In this document: positions 16,639 to 25,306 of the stretch, piece after piece
Position numbering within the stretch: position 1 is the first letter of the stretch
How the letters are laid out: each line of letters starts with the position of its first letter
From: DASRQK01 sp040392005
Lineage (GTDB): Bacteria > Bacteroidota > Bacteroidia > Sphingobacteriales > Sphingobacteriaceae
Assembly: GCA_040392005.1 (NCBI GenBank)
Contig: JBEBWT010000008.1
Location: 1-64,000, forward strand
DNA: 64,000 nucleotides
Reading direction: 5' to 3'
The notes under the pieces: model-generated
Databases searched by the model: none
Told to the model about the DNA's origin: nothing
The model's input: only the letters and a program-made list of their open reading frames with translations
Translations under genes and position numbers: made by a program

Positions 16639-18399
16639 CTAATTTTTGACGATCAGTGCCAGTTCATCCAACTGTTCCTGTGAGATAGTGGATGGGGTGT
16701 CGATCATCACATCCTTCCCGGCATTGTTTTTCGGGAAGGCGATCACATCCCGGATGCTGTCCAATCCCGCAAAGATGGAAACCAGACGGTCAAATCCCAA
16801 TGCGATCCCACCATGTGGGGGCGCACCGTATGTAAAGGCATCCATCAGGAAACCAAACTGCTTCTGGGCTTCTTCTTCGGAGAAACCGAGGTGTCTGAAC
16901 ATCAGCGATTGCAATTCCCGGTCATGGATCCGGATGGAACCTCCTCCGACCTCGCTGCCATTGATCACCAGGTCATAGGCATTGGCCCGGACTTCCCCGG
17001 GTCTGGAGTCCAGCAAGGGGATGTCTTCCGGTTTCGGAGAAGTGAAGGGGTGGTGCATGGCATGGTAACGCCCGCTTTCCTCATCCCATTCCAGTAATGG
17101 GAAGTCGATCACCCACAGGGGCGCAAATTTATTTTTGTCCCGCAGTCCCAGCTCAGATCCGAGATACAGGCGCAACTCATTCAGTTGCTTGCGTGTTTTA
17201 TCTGCCTGTCCGGCCATTGTCAGGATCAGGTCCCCCGGCTTTGCATCAAAGGCGGCAGCCCAGGCAGCCAACTGTTCCTCGTTATAAAACTTATCCACGG
17301 AGGATTTGATTGTCCCATCTTCATTGTAGCGCAGGTAAACCAGGCCGGTCGCACCGATCTGGGGACGCTTGACAAAATCGGTCAGTGCATCCAGTTGCTT
17401 GCGTGTATAACCGGCACAGCCCTCCGCTTTGAGGCCCACCACCAGCTCTGCCTGATCAAATACCGGGAAGCCTGCCCCTTTCAGCACAGCATTCAACTCC
17501 ACAAATTCCATCCCGAAGCGCAGATCCGGTTTGTCCGAACCGTACAGACGCATGGCATCCGCATAATCCATGCGGGGTACCTCGCCCAGATCGATGCCTT
17601 TGACCGTCCGGAACAGATGTTTGACCAGCCCTTCAAAGGTATGGAGTATATCCTCCTGTTCCACAAAGGCCATTTCACAATCCACCTGTGTAAATTCCGG
17701 TTGCCGGTCTGCCCGCAGATCCTCGTCCCGGAAGCATTTGACGATCTGGAAATACCGGTCGAATCCCGAGACCATCAGCAACTGCTTGAAGGTCTGCGGT
17801 GACTGGGGGAGTGCGTAAAACTCACCGGGGTTCATCCGGCTTGGCACCACAAAATCCCTTGCTCCCTCCGGAGTTGATTTGATCAAAACCGGTGTTTCCA
17901 CCTCCAGAAAATCCAGCCCGTCCAGATACCGTCGGATCTCCTGGGCCAGGCGGTGCCTCAATAGCAGGTTGTTCCGCACCGGAGCCCTGCGCAGATCCAG
18001 ATAGCGGTACTTCATCCGCAGATCATCTCCGCCATCGGTTTCATCCTCAATGGTAAAGGGGGGCAGTTTGGAAGCGTTCAGAATCTCCAGGGAAGAAACT
18101 TTGATCTCAACTTCACCCGTGGAGATTTTTGAGTTTTTGCTCGCCCGTTCAATGACGGTGCCGGTCACCCTGATCACAAATTCCCTTCCCAGTTCCCGGG
18201 CCTGTCTGCGCAGGGACTCATTATCCTGTTCATCGAAAGTCAATTGAGTAATTCCGTAACGGTCACGGACATCAATGAAAGTCATTCCGCCCAGATCTCT
18301 GGATTTCTGTACCCAACCGCTCAACACCACTTCTTTGCCAATGTCTGCCGGGCGCAATTCCCCGCAGGTATGTGTTCTATGCATATTTTTTGTTATCAA
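16639..18399 (-). CDS. aspS: Aspartyl-tRNA synthetase
   Basis: A 586-residue class II synthetase of the bacterial type. It has an N-terminal OB-fold (CGELRPADIGKEVVLSGWVQ), class II motif 2 in FRDEDLRADRQPEFTQVDCE near residue 220, a central GAD insertion domain (about 300-420), and motif 3 GGIALGFDRLVSIFAG near 544. It charges tRNA-Asp; whether it also charges tRNA-Asn depends on whether the organism has an amidotransferase pathway, which is not visible here. A TATTTTTG -7 box lies 17 bases before the ATG. Gene is divergent from mraZ. Confidence 0.96.
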   Translation of the reverse strand: MITKNMHRTHTCGELRPADIGKEVVLSGWVQKSRDLGGMTFIDVRDRYGITQLTFDEQDNESLRRQARELGREFVIRVTGTVIERASKNSKISTGEVEIKVSSLEILNASKLPPFTIEDETDGGDDLRMKYRYLDLRRAPVRNNLLLRHRLAQEIRRYLDGLDFLEVETPVLIKSTPEGARDFVVPSRMNPGEFYALPQSPQTFKQLLMVSGFDRYFQIVKCFRDEDLRADRQPEFTQVDCEMAFVEQEDILHTFEGLVKHLFRTVKGIDLGEVPRMDYADAMRLYGSDKPDLRFGMEFVELNAVLKGAGFPVFDQAELVVGLKAEGCAGYTRKQLDALTDFVKRPQIGATGLVYLRYNEDGTIKSSVDKFYNEEQLAAWAAAFDAKPGDLILTMAGQADKTRKQLNELRLYLGSELGLRDKNKFAPLWVIDFPLLEWDEESGRYHAMHHPFTSPKPEDIPLLDSRPGEVRANAYDLVINGSEVGGGSIRIHDRELQSLMFRHLGFSEEEAQKQFGFLMDAFTYGAPPHGGIALGFDRLVSIFAGLDSIRDVIAFPKNNAGKDVMIDTPSTISQEQLDELALIVKN

Positions 18400-18416
18400 A
18401 AATCATTCATGAACCG

Positions 18417-18424
18417 CAAAAATA
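18417..18424 (-). promoter_or_regulatory. Predicted -7 box for aspS
   Basis: TATTTTTG on the minus strand, 17 bases before the aspS ATG. It matches TAnnTTTG; no clear TTTG lies 19 bases further upstream. Confidence 0.45.
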
Positions 18425-18612
18425 CGAAAATAATCTGCTGGGTGCATTTATACTTTATATTTTGGTTCTTGTTACTTTTTGAAGAATCTGATTGACCTTC
18501 CGTCAGTTTTGTCAATTTCAATAGTTGGTAGTATAAACCATTTATAATCAATAAAATATATCCTATTTATGCGGTAATTTTTCACCCAGATAGTAATGTG
18601 GAAAACTTTTTA

Positions 18613-18637
18613 GTGGGTAAAAGTGGGGGAAAGTGGG
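18613..18637 (+). promoter_or_regulatory. MraZ operator: three GTGGG boxes with 10-bp period
   Basis: GTGGG occurs at 18613-18617, 18623-18627 and 18633-18637, each separated by exactly five bases (TAAAA, GGAAA). MraZ is known in E. coli and mycoplasmas to bind direct TGGG-type repeats with five-base spacers in front of its own gene. The boxes sit 45-69 bases before the mraZ ATG, where the promoter is expected, so autoregulation of the whole dcw operon is likely. Confidence 0.8.
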
Positions 18638-18681
18638 AAATTTATTTACTTTTACTACCTAAAATCGATTTGAACGTAAGA

Positions 18682-19149
18682 ATGGGACAGCTCACAGGAG
18701 AATTTGAATGTAAACTGGACGCCAAGGGCAGAATGGTTCTTCCGGCGGCTCTCAAAAGGCAACTGCCTGATGTAGAGCTGGAAGGATTGATCGTCAATCG
18801 GGGTCTGGATAAGCATTTGGTTTTCTATACCAAGGCGGAGTGGGCCAAGATTACCAAACGATTGAGCAAGCTAAACCGCTATAAGGCCAAGAACCGGCAG
18901 TTTATCAGGACCTTTACCAGGGGACATACAGAACTGTCATTGGACGCCGCAGGCAGAGTCCTTTTTCCAAAAACCCTGTTGGAATATGCGGGCATTGCAT
19001 CGGAAATTATTTTGCTCTGTCAGTTTGATCAGATTGAGATCTGGGCAAAAGAGGCTTATGTAAAATTGTGGGACGGAGATGCGGACGACACTTTTGCAGC
19101 TCTTGCCGAGGAAGTGATGGGGGGAGTGGATTTGGATGATGATGAATAA
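18682..19149 (+). CDS. mraZ: Transcriptional regulator MraZ
   Basis: 155 residues from ATG 18682 (MGQLTGEFECKLDAKGRM). It has two SpoVT/AbrB-like halves, each with a DAKGR/DAAGR-type loop: KLDAKGRMVLPAALK near residue 10 and LSLDAAGRVLFPKTLLEYAG near 90. MraZ forms ring-shaped oligomers that bind phased repeats in the dcw promoter and repress it. A longer frame reaches GTG 18598, but that would place coding sequence across the operator, so the ATG is chosen. It is the first gene of the dcw operon, 20 bases before rsmH. Confidence 0.93.
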   Translation: MGQLTGEFECKLDAKGRMVLPAALKRQLPDVELEGLIVNRGLDKHLVFYTKAEWAKITKRLSKLNRYKAKNRQFIRTFTRGHTELSLDAAGRVLFPKTLLEYAGIASEIILLCQFDQIEIWAKEAYVKLWDGDADDTFAALAEEVMGGVDLDDDE

Positions 19150-19169
19150 CAACTTTTTTTACAATTATA

Positions 19170-20078
19170 ATGCAGACCAATACGTACCATATTCCAGTTA
19201 TGCTTTCAGAATGTATGGAAGCGCTGGCTATCAAGCCGGACGGGATCTATGTGGACGTAACCTTCGGTGGGGGTGGTCATTCTAAGGAAATCCTGTCAAA
19301 GTTAGGGCCTCAGGGAAAATTGTTCGCCTTTGACCAGGATCCGGATGCGCTTCAGAACGCATTGGATGACCCCCGATTTACTTTGATTCATCAGAATTTT
19401 CAGTTTCTGAAAAACAACTTGCGCTTGCACGGAGTGAGGGAAGTGGATGGAATCCTGGCGGATTTAGGCGTCTCCTCTCATCAGTTTGACGACGCTTCAA
19501 GAGGTTTTTCCATCCGCTTTGATGCGGAACTGGATATGCGGATGGATCAGTCCAGATCTCTGGATGCAGCAACAGTACTCAATACATACAGTGAAGAAGA
19601 TCTCCACCGGATCTTCGGTATGTATGGAGAGTTGCGCAATGCCAAAACACTTGCCAAAACTATTGTGGCTGCCAGAAGCCGGGAAGTCATCCGGTCGGTG
19701 CAGCAATTGAAAGATGTAATAGCGGATCTGGTGCCACGTATGAAAGCCAACAAGTATCATGCACAGTTATTTCAGGCAATCCGCATTGAAGTAAACCGGG
19801 AGATGGAAGCCCTGATGGATTTATTGCAGCAGAGTGCAGAAGTGCTGAGGCCGGGAGGAAGACTGGTGGTGATGTCCTACCATTCGCTGGAGGACAGGCT
19901 GGTCAAGCATTATATATTAAAGGGAAAGTTCAGCGGAGAAGTCGAGAAGGATTTTTTCGGGAATGAAATAAAACCATTTTCGGTGCTGGGCCGGAAACCC
20001 GTTGAAGCAGGTGAGGCAGAAATCGCCCGGAATGGCAGGGCAAGGAGTGCAAAATTGAGAGTAGCGGTAAAAAACTGA
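19170..20078 (+). CDS. rsmH: 16S rRNA (cytosine-1402-N4)-methyltransferase
   Basis: A 302-residue SAM enzyme (formerly MraW) that methylates N4 of C1402 in the ribosomal P site. Family motifs are all present: HIPVMLSECMEAL at the start, DVTFGGGGHSKEIL near 28, FDQDPDAL, DGILADLGVSSHQFDDASRG near 93, QAIRIEVNREMEAL near 208 and VMSYHSLEDRLVKHY near 237. The length matches. Second gene of the dcw operon; only two bases separate it from ftsL. Confidence 0.96.
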   Translation: MQTNTYHIPVMLSECMEALAIKPDGIYVDVTFGGGGHSKEILSKLGPQGKLFAFDQDPDALQNALDDPRFTLIHQNFQFLKNNLRLHGVREVDGILADLGVSSHQFDDASRGFSIRFDAELDMRMDQSRSLDAATVLNTYSEEDLHRIFGMYGELRNAKTLAKTIVAARSREVIRSVQQLKDVIADLVPRMKANKYHAQLFQAIRIEVNREMEALMDLLQQSAEVLRPGGRLVVMSYHSLEDRLVKHYILKGKFSGEVEKDFFGNEIKPFSVLGRKPVEAGEAEIARNGRARSAKLRVAVKN

Positions 20079-20080
20079 TT

Positions 20081-20488
20081 ATGGCCAGAAATGCATATAA
20101 AAAGGAACCGCTGAGTGAGGCACAGATCGAAGAGTTGCAGGATGCGGTCAGTGAAAAAGAGGAAGTGACCCGAAATTTTTTCCGGGACCTGCTTTCTTCA
20201 GATTATTTGTCATCCGGAAACTTTGTGAAGTTTCTGCCGTTTATAGCCTTTGTCGGTCTCCTGGCCATTGTTTACATCGCAAACCGGCATTATGCCGAAA
20301 GAACAGTCAGGCAGATCGACCGTACCAGTAGGGAAGTAAAGGAGTTGAGCTGGGATTATAAATCATTGTCCGCAGATCTGATGAAAATGTCCACGCAGAC
20401 AGAGATTGCCAAAAAGGCGGATGCCCTGGGTTTGAAAGAACGCACGGCTCCTCCCATGAAAATAGTTGTTGAAAACAGTAAAAAATAG
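20081..20488 (+). CDS. ftsL: FtsL-like septal membrane protein
   Basis: A 135-residue bitopic protein. A cytoplasmic stretch of about 55 residues is followed by one membrane helix (FLPFIAFVGLLAIVYIAN, about 51-68) and a periplasmic coiled coil (RTVRQIDRTSREVKELSWDY) ending near residue 120 with LGLKERTAPP. Sequence similarity in this family is weak, so the identification rests on topology and position between rsmH and ftsI, where Bacteroidota carry their FtsL equivalent. It should join FtsQ and FtsI/FtsW at the septum. Confidence 0.8.
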   Translation: MARNAYKKEPLSEAQIEELQDAVSEKEEVTRNFFRDLLSSDYLSSGNFVKFLPFIAFVGLLAIVYIANRHYAERTVRQIDRTSREVKELSWDYKSLSADLMKMSTQTEIAKKADALGLKERTAPPMKIVVENSKK

Positions 20489-20499
20489 CTTTTGAATCT

Positions 20500-22563
20500 A
20501 TGAATATCAGGACAGACATACTCAGGAGGAGCTACCTCGCATTCGGTCTTGTTGTACTGTTTGCAATTGCCGTCCTGGCACAAATGTTTCGTGTGCAGTA
20601 TGTTCAGGGAGAACGCTGGAAAGCCATGGCGGACAGCATGTCCACCCGTTATGTGGATGTAGAAGCCGTGCGCGGCAATATTTATTCAAATGATGGAAGC
20701 CTGCTGGCCTCTTCCATTCCCGAATATGACCTGCGTATGGATCTGTATGCCCCCGGTATTGAGGATGATGAAGTTTTTGACAGTAAAGTTGATTCCCTGG
20801 CCATCCGGTTATCGGGGTTTTTCGGGGATCGCTCCTCTACGCAATATGTAGCAGCCCTGCGGGAGGCCCGGAAGAAACACAACCGGTATTTTCTGATCAA
20901 ACGGAATGTGGGACATCAGGAATTGAAAGCCATCCGTGAGTTTCCGATCTTCAATCTGGGCAGGTATAAAGGCGGATTGATCGCAGAGCGGAAAAACAGA
21001 CGGATCCTGCCTTTCAAAAATCTGGCGGCCCGTACCATTGGGTACAAAATTCAGGAGGAAAATGTGCATGTGGGGCTTGAGGGAGCGTATTCTTCCTATA
21101 TAGACGGAACCAATGGCAAGCGGTTGGTACAGCGGATTGCCGGTGGCGTATGGATGCCGGTGAATGCAGAGGAAGAAATAGTGCCGATCGATGGCTCAGA
21201 TATTATTGCCACCATTGATGTCAATCTGCAGGATATGGCACAGCGAGCACTTGAAAAGCAATTGATCGCCAGTGATGCGGACAATGGTTGTGTGATCCTG
21301 ATGGAAGTGGCCACCGGCGAAATCCGGGCAGTGGCCAATTTTACCAAAGATACAGATGGAGTATATCGGGAAAAATTCAATTATGCCATTGCACAGAGTG
21401 CGGAACCCGGATCCACTTTCAAACTGGCCTCCTATTTAGTGGCGCTGGAAGATGGGGTCATTGATACTAATACCATGATCGAAACCGGGAACGGTACCTA
21501 TCAGGTGCACAGGCATACCATCCGGGATACCCATGCTTATGGTACGATCACTGCGAAACATGCTTTTGAGGTATCTTCCAACACCGCTATTACCAAGATT
21601 ATCAACAACAATTACCGGGAGAATCCGGCCGCATTTACCAAAAAATTACACGCACTGGGCCTGAATGAGCCCCTGGGCCTGCAAATACCGGGAGAAGGAA
21701 AGCCTTTGATCAAAACACCGGACAGCAAATCCTGGAGCGGACTTTCCCTGCCTCAGATGGCTTATGGATATGAATTGAAAATGACCCCAATGCAGATGCT
21801 GACACTGTATAATGCGGTGGCCAATGACGGGGTCATGGTAGCACCCCTTTTTGTGAAGGAGATCCGTCACCTGGGCAATACCGTCCAGCTTTTCGGTACA
21901 AAAGTATTGAATAACCGGATTGCTTCCCCCAAGACCATTGCCAAACTGCAGGATATGCTGGAGGGTGTCATGCTGAACGGTACCGGCAAACGGATGGTGA
22001 CCCCACAGTATTCTATTGCCGGGAAAACGGGGACCGCACAAATGGCGGACGGGGCTGCCGGCTACCGCAATCGCAAATACCAGTCTTCCTTTGCAGGTTA
22101 TTTCCCGGCTGATAATCCCAAGTATTCCATGATCGTAGTCATACAGAACCCCAGAAACGGGTATTACGGAGCTTCCATTGCCGGTCCGGTCTTCCGGGAG
22201 CTGGCCGACATGGTATTCGCCAATGATCTGCAGATGCATGACAGCTTTATGAAGCTGCAGAGTGCGGGCCTGCATATCAGGAACAAGAAAAATACAGACA
22301 CCGGTCAGGAAAGTGCGACCCTGACCTTTGCCAGGCATCAGCAGCAACTGGAAGAAGAAAGCACTTTTGACCAGGAGGCAGTCATGATGCCAAACGGAAC
22401 CGTCCCCGACGTAAGGCAAATGAATCTGGCCGATGCCTTATATGTACTGGAAAATGCGGGTTACCGGGTGGCAGCAGAGGGTAAGGGTAAAGTGGTGGAA
22501 CAATCCATTCCACAGGGATCAATGGCAAAAGAGGGTACAAAAATCAGGATCACATTGCAATGA
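20500..22563 (+). CDS. ftsI: Septal transpeptidase FtsI (PBP) with PASTA domain
   Basis: A 687-residue class B penicillin-binding protein that cross-links septal peptidoglycan with FtsW. One membrane anchor (about 13-33), a dimerisation domain (RYVDVEAVRGNIYSNDG near 48), then the transpeptidase with active-site SxxK in EPGSTFKLAS near residue 305, SSN in VSSNTAITK near 359 and KTG in AGKTGTAQM near 507. A PASTA domain (PDVRQMNLADALYVLENAGY) closes the protein at about 631-687, as is usual in Bacteroidota. The stop overlaps the murE start by four bases (ATGA), indicating translational coupling. Confidence 0.95.
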   Translation: MNIRTDILRRSYLAFGLVVLFAIAVLAQMFRVQYVQGERWKAMADSMSTRYVDVEAVRGNIYSNDGSLLASSIPEYDLRMDLYAPGIEDDEVFDSKVDSLAIRLSGFFGDRSSTQYVAALREARKKHNRYFLIKRNVGHQELKAIREFPIFNLGRYKGGLIAERKNRRILPFKNLAARTIGYKIQEENVHVGLEGAYSSYIDGTNGKRLVQRIAGGVWMPVNAEEEIVPIDGSDIIATIDVNLQDMAQRALEKQLIASDADNGCVILMEVATGEIRAVANFTKDTDGVYREKFNYAIAQSAEPGSTFKLASYLVALEDGVIDTNTMIETGNGTYQVHRHTIRDTHAYGTITAKHAFEVSSNTAITKIINNNYRENPAAFTKKLHALGLNEPLGLQIPGEGKPLIKTPDSKSWSGLSLPQMAYGYELKMTPMQMLTLYNAVANDGVMVAPLFVKEIRHLGNTVQLFGTKVLNNRIASPKTIAKLQDMLEGVMLNGTGKRMVTPQYSIAGKTGTAQMADGAAGYRNRKYQSSFAGYFPADNPKYSMIVVIQNPRNGYYGASIAGPVFRELADMVFANDLQMHDSFMKLQSAGLHIRNKKNTDTGQESATLTFARHQQQLEEESTFDQEAVMMPNGTVPDVRQMNLADALYVLENAGYRVAAEGKGKVVEQSIPQGSMAKEGTKIRITLQ

Positions 22564-24017
22564 GGGGATTGAAGGACATATTGCATGGAATTCCGGTGAC
22601 GGAAGTCAGGGGCTATCTCGATTGTGTGATCACCCAGATTTCTTTCGATTCGAGAAAAGTTGCGGAAGGCAGCCTATTCGTTGCTGTTTCCGGTACGCAT
22701 ACAGACGGAGCCCGCTTTATTGCGGATGCCATTGCTTCCGGCGCCATTGCTATTATGTGTGAACAATTGCCAGATGAACAGGATGAAACCATCACCTATA
22801 TTCTGGTTAGTGATTCCGCTTTTGGGCTGGGAGTCGCCGCGGCCAATTTTTACGACAACCCCTCCGGGCAACTGCGTCTGGTCGGGGTGACCGGAACCAA
22901 CGGAAAGACCACCGTTGCCACGCTTTTGTATCAATTGTTTGGTGAATTAGGTTACGCCTGCGGTCTGTTATCGACCGTAGAGAACAGGGTGGTGGACAGA
23001 ATAGTATCCGCTACCCATACCACTCCGGATCCGGTGCAATTGAACGGATTGCTGCGGGAAATGGTCGATCAGGGCTGTGATTATTGCTTTATGGAAGTCA
23101 GTTCGCATGCTATTGTGCAGCAGCGGATTACCGGTCTGGTATTTGCAGGAGGCATTTTTACCAATATCACGCACGATCACCTGGATTTCCACGGAAACTT
23201 TGATAATTATATCAAGGCAAAGCAATCCTTTTTTGACGGGTTGGGCAGGTTTGCATTCGCCCTGTATAATCAGGACGACAGGAATGGTGCGATCATGGTG
23301 CAGAATACCTTTGCGCACAAGAAATCCTATGGCCTCAAGAATATGGCTGATTTCAAGATCAAAGTGCTGGAGACCCATTTCGATGGAACATTGCTGCATT
23401 TTGACGGACAAGAAGTCTGGGTCAATCTGATCGGTGAATTCAATGCCTATAATTTACTGGCCGTTTATGGAGCTGCGGTATTGCTGGAGCAGGAAATCGT
23501 CAAGATTTTGACGGCCATGAGCAGGATTACGGGTGCAGAGGGGCGTTTTGATGTGCAGATTGCCGAAAATGGTGTCATTGGAATTGTGGACTACGCGCAC
23601 ACCCCGGATGCAGTCAAAAATGTACTGGAAACGATTGCCAGGTTGCGGAAAGGCAATGAGCAGGTGATCACGGTCCTGGGCTGCGGAGGCGACCGGGACA
23701 AGACCAAACGTCCTGAAATGGCTGCAGTGGCCATAAAGAACAGCAATAAACTGATCATTACCTCAGACAATCCACGGACTGAAGATCCGGCCGCAATTAT
23801 CCGGGATATGGAAGCCGGGGTGCCGGCCGCCTCCAGACGCGATGTGTTTTCGATTGCGGACCGAAGGGAAGCCATCCGGGCCGCCTGTCATCTGGCCCAG
23901 GCCGGAGATGTGGTACTCGTAGCCGGAAAAGGACATGAAAAATATCAGGAAATCAATGGTGAGAAACTGCCCTTTGACGACAAGGAAATTTTGAAACAAA
24001 CATTCAACGGACAATAG
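22560..24017 (+). CDS. murE: UDP-MurNAc-tripeptide ligase MurE
   Basis: A 485-residue Mur ligase that adds the third stem-peptide residue in the cytoplasm. It shows the ATP-binding GVTGTNGKTTVATLL near residue 108, the family's TTPDPVQLNGLLREM near 159 and THDHLDFHGNFDNYIKAK near 203. The substrate motif is DNPRTEDP near 401; DNPR is the signature of meso-diaminopimelate-specific enzymes, so the wall should be of the A1-gamma DAP type. It overlaps ftsI by four bases. Confidence 0.96.
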   Translation: MRGLKDILHGIPVTEVRGYLDCVITQISFDSRKVAEGSLFVAVSGTHTDGARFIADAIASGAIAIMCEQLPDEQDETITYILVSDSAFGLGVAAANFYDNPSGQLRLVGVTGTNGKTTVATLLYQLFGELGYACGLLSTVENRVVDRIVSATHTTPDPVQLNGLLREMVDQGCDYCFMEVSSHAIVQQRITGLVFAGGIFTNITHDHLDFHGNFDNYIKAKQSFFDGLGRFAFALYNQDDRNGAIMVQNTFAHKKSYGLKNMADFKIKVLETHFDGTLLHFDGQEVWVNLIGEFNAYNLLAVYGAAVLLEQEIVKILTAMSRITGAEGRFDVQIAENGVIGIVDYAHTPDAVKNVLETIARLRKGNEQVITVLGCGGDRDKTKRPEMAAVAIKNSNKLIITSDNPRTEDPAAIIRDMEAGVPAASRRDVFSIADRREAIRAACHLAQAGDVVLVAGKGHEKYQEINGEKLPFDDKEILKQTFNGQ

Positions 24018-24034
24018 GACAATAGATTAAGCTT

Positions 24035-25282
24035 ATGTTATATCACCTCTATACCTGGATCGAACAACACACCCATATACCCGGAGCGGGCTTGTTCCAG
24101 TACATTTCCTTCCGTACGGCTATGGCGGTGATCGTTTCCCTGCTCATCACCACCGTGTTCGGAAAGCAGTTGATCAATCTACTCAAAAAGAAACAGGTGG
24201 GGGAAACCATCCGGGATCTGGGCCTGGCGGGTGAAAAGGAGAAAGAAGGAACCCCGACAATGGGGGGACTGATCATCATTGCCGGTATTCTGGTGCCTAC
24301 TTTACTGTTTGCGAAACTGGACAATATCTATGTGCTGATCATGATCGTGACGACGATCTGGATGGGGGCCATCGGATTTACAGACGATTATATCAAAGTA
24401 TTCCGTAAGAATAAAAAAGGCCTTGCAGGCAAATTCAAAGTAATAGGCCAAGTAGGTCTGGGCATTCTGATTGCCTTTACCATGTATTTCCATCCGGATA
24501 TTCTGGTTCGCAAGCAGGTTCAGCAAGTTGAAACCGCCGGCTCCACTTTAAAGGCACATGTGCAGGAATCCACTGGCACCATTTATTATACGGAGGACGT
24601 CAAATCGACCAAAACCAACATTCCATTTTTTAAGAACAATGAACTGGATTATTCCAAAGTAATAAATGCCTTTGGTGGAAACGGGGAAGGGCTGACCTTT
24701 ATTGTATTCCTGATCGTCGTGGTGTTTATCGTCACGGCTGTTTCAAACGGTGCGAATATTACCGATGGGATCGATGGTCTGGCGACGGGGACCTCGGCCA
24801 TTATCGGGGGGACGCTGGCCATACTTGCTTATGTGTCGGGTAACGTGATTTTTTCGGATTACCTCAATATTCTATACATACCCGATTCGGGAGAGCTCGT
24901 CATTTTTGCAGGAGCCTTCGTGGGAGCGTGTACCGGATTTTTGTGGTACAATTCCTTTCCGGCACAGGTTTTTATGGGGGATACCGGAAGTCTGGCGATC
25001 GGAGGGATCATTGCGGCATTTGCCATTCTGATCCGCAAAGAGCTGCTGATTCCCATTTTATGTGGTGTTTTCCTTGTTGAAAACCTATCGGTCATTATGC
25101 AGGTTGCCTATTTTAAATATACGAGAAAAAGATTCGGTGAGGGGAAACGGATTTTTCTGATGTCCCCTCTGCACCACCATTATCAGAAAAAGGGATACCA
25201 CGAAGCAAAGATCGTCATCCGGTTTATGATTGTCGGAGTGATTCTGGCAGTATTGACCATTGTCACTCTGAAAACGAGATAG
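24035..25282 (+). CDS. mraY: Phospho-MurNAc-pentapeptide translocase MraY
   Basis: A 415-residue inner-membrane enzyme with about ten helices that makes lipid I from UDP-MurNAc-pentapeptide and undecaprenyl phosphate. Motifs include GTPTMGGLIII near residue 74, the paired aspartates GFTDDYIKVF near 115, NGANITDGIDGLATG near 238 and MGDTGSLAIGG near 316, and the HHHYQKKGYHEAK loop near 381. A soluble insertion at about 150-215 (after YFHPDIL) is longer than in proteobacteria, as in other Bacteroidota. Located 17 bases after murE. Confidence 0.96.
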   Translation: MLYHLYTWIEQHTHIPGAGLFQYISFRTAMAVIVSLLITTVFGKQLINLLKKKQVGETIRDLGLAGEKEKEGTPTMGGLIIIAGILVPTLLFAKLDNIYVLIMIVTTIWMGAIGFTDDYIKVFRKNKKGLAGKFKVIGQVGLGILIAFTMYFHPDILVRKQVQQVETAGSTLKAHVQESTGTIYYTEDVKSTKTNIPFFKNNELDYSKVINAFGGNGEGLTFIVFLIVVVFIVTAVSNGANITDGIDGLATGTSAIIGGTLAILAYVSGNVIFSDYLNILYIPDSGELVIFAGAFVGACTGFLWYNSFPAQVFMGDTGSLAIGGIIAAFAILIRKELLIPILCGVFLVENLSVIMQVAYFKYTRKRFGEGKRIFLMSPLHHHYQKKGYHEAKIVIRFMIVGVILAVLTIVTLKTR

Positions 25283-25306
25283 AAAAAGCAGAAGCAGAAA
25301 GATTAA

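Noticed and set aside
18598..18681. Longer mraZ frame starting with GTG 18598
   Set aside because: It would read through the phased GTGGG operator, and the family N-terminus starts at MGQLTGEFE (18682).
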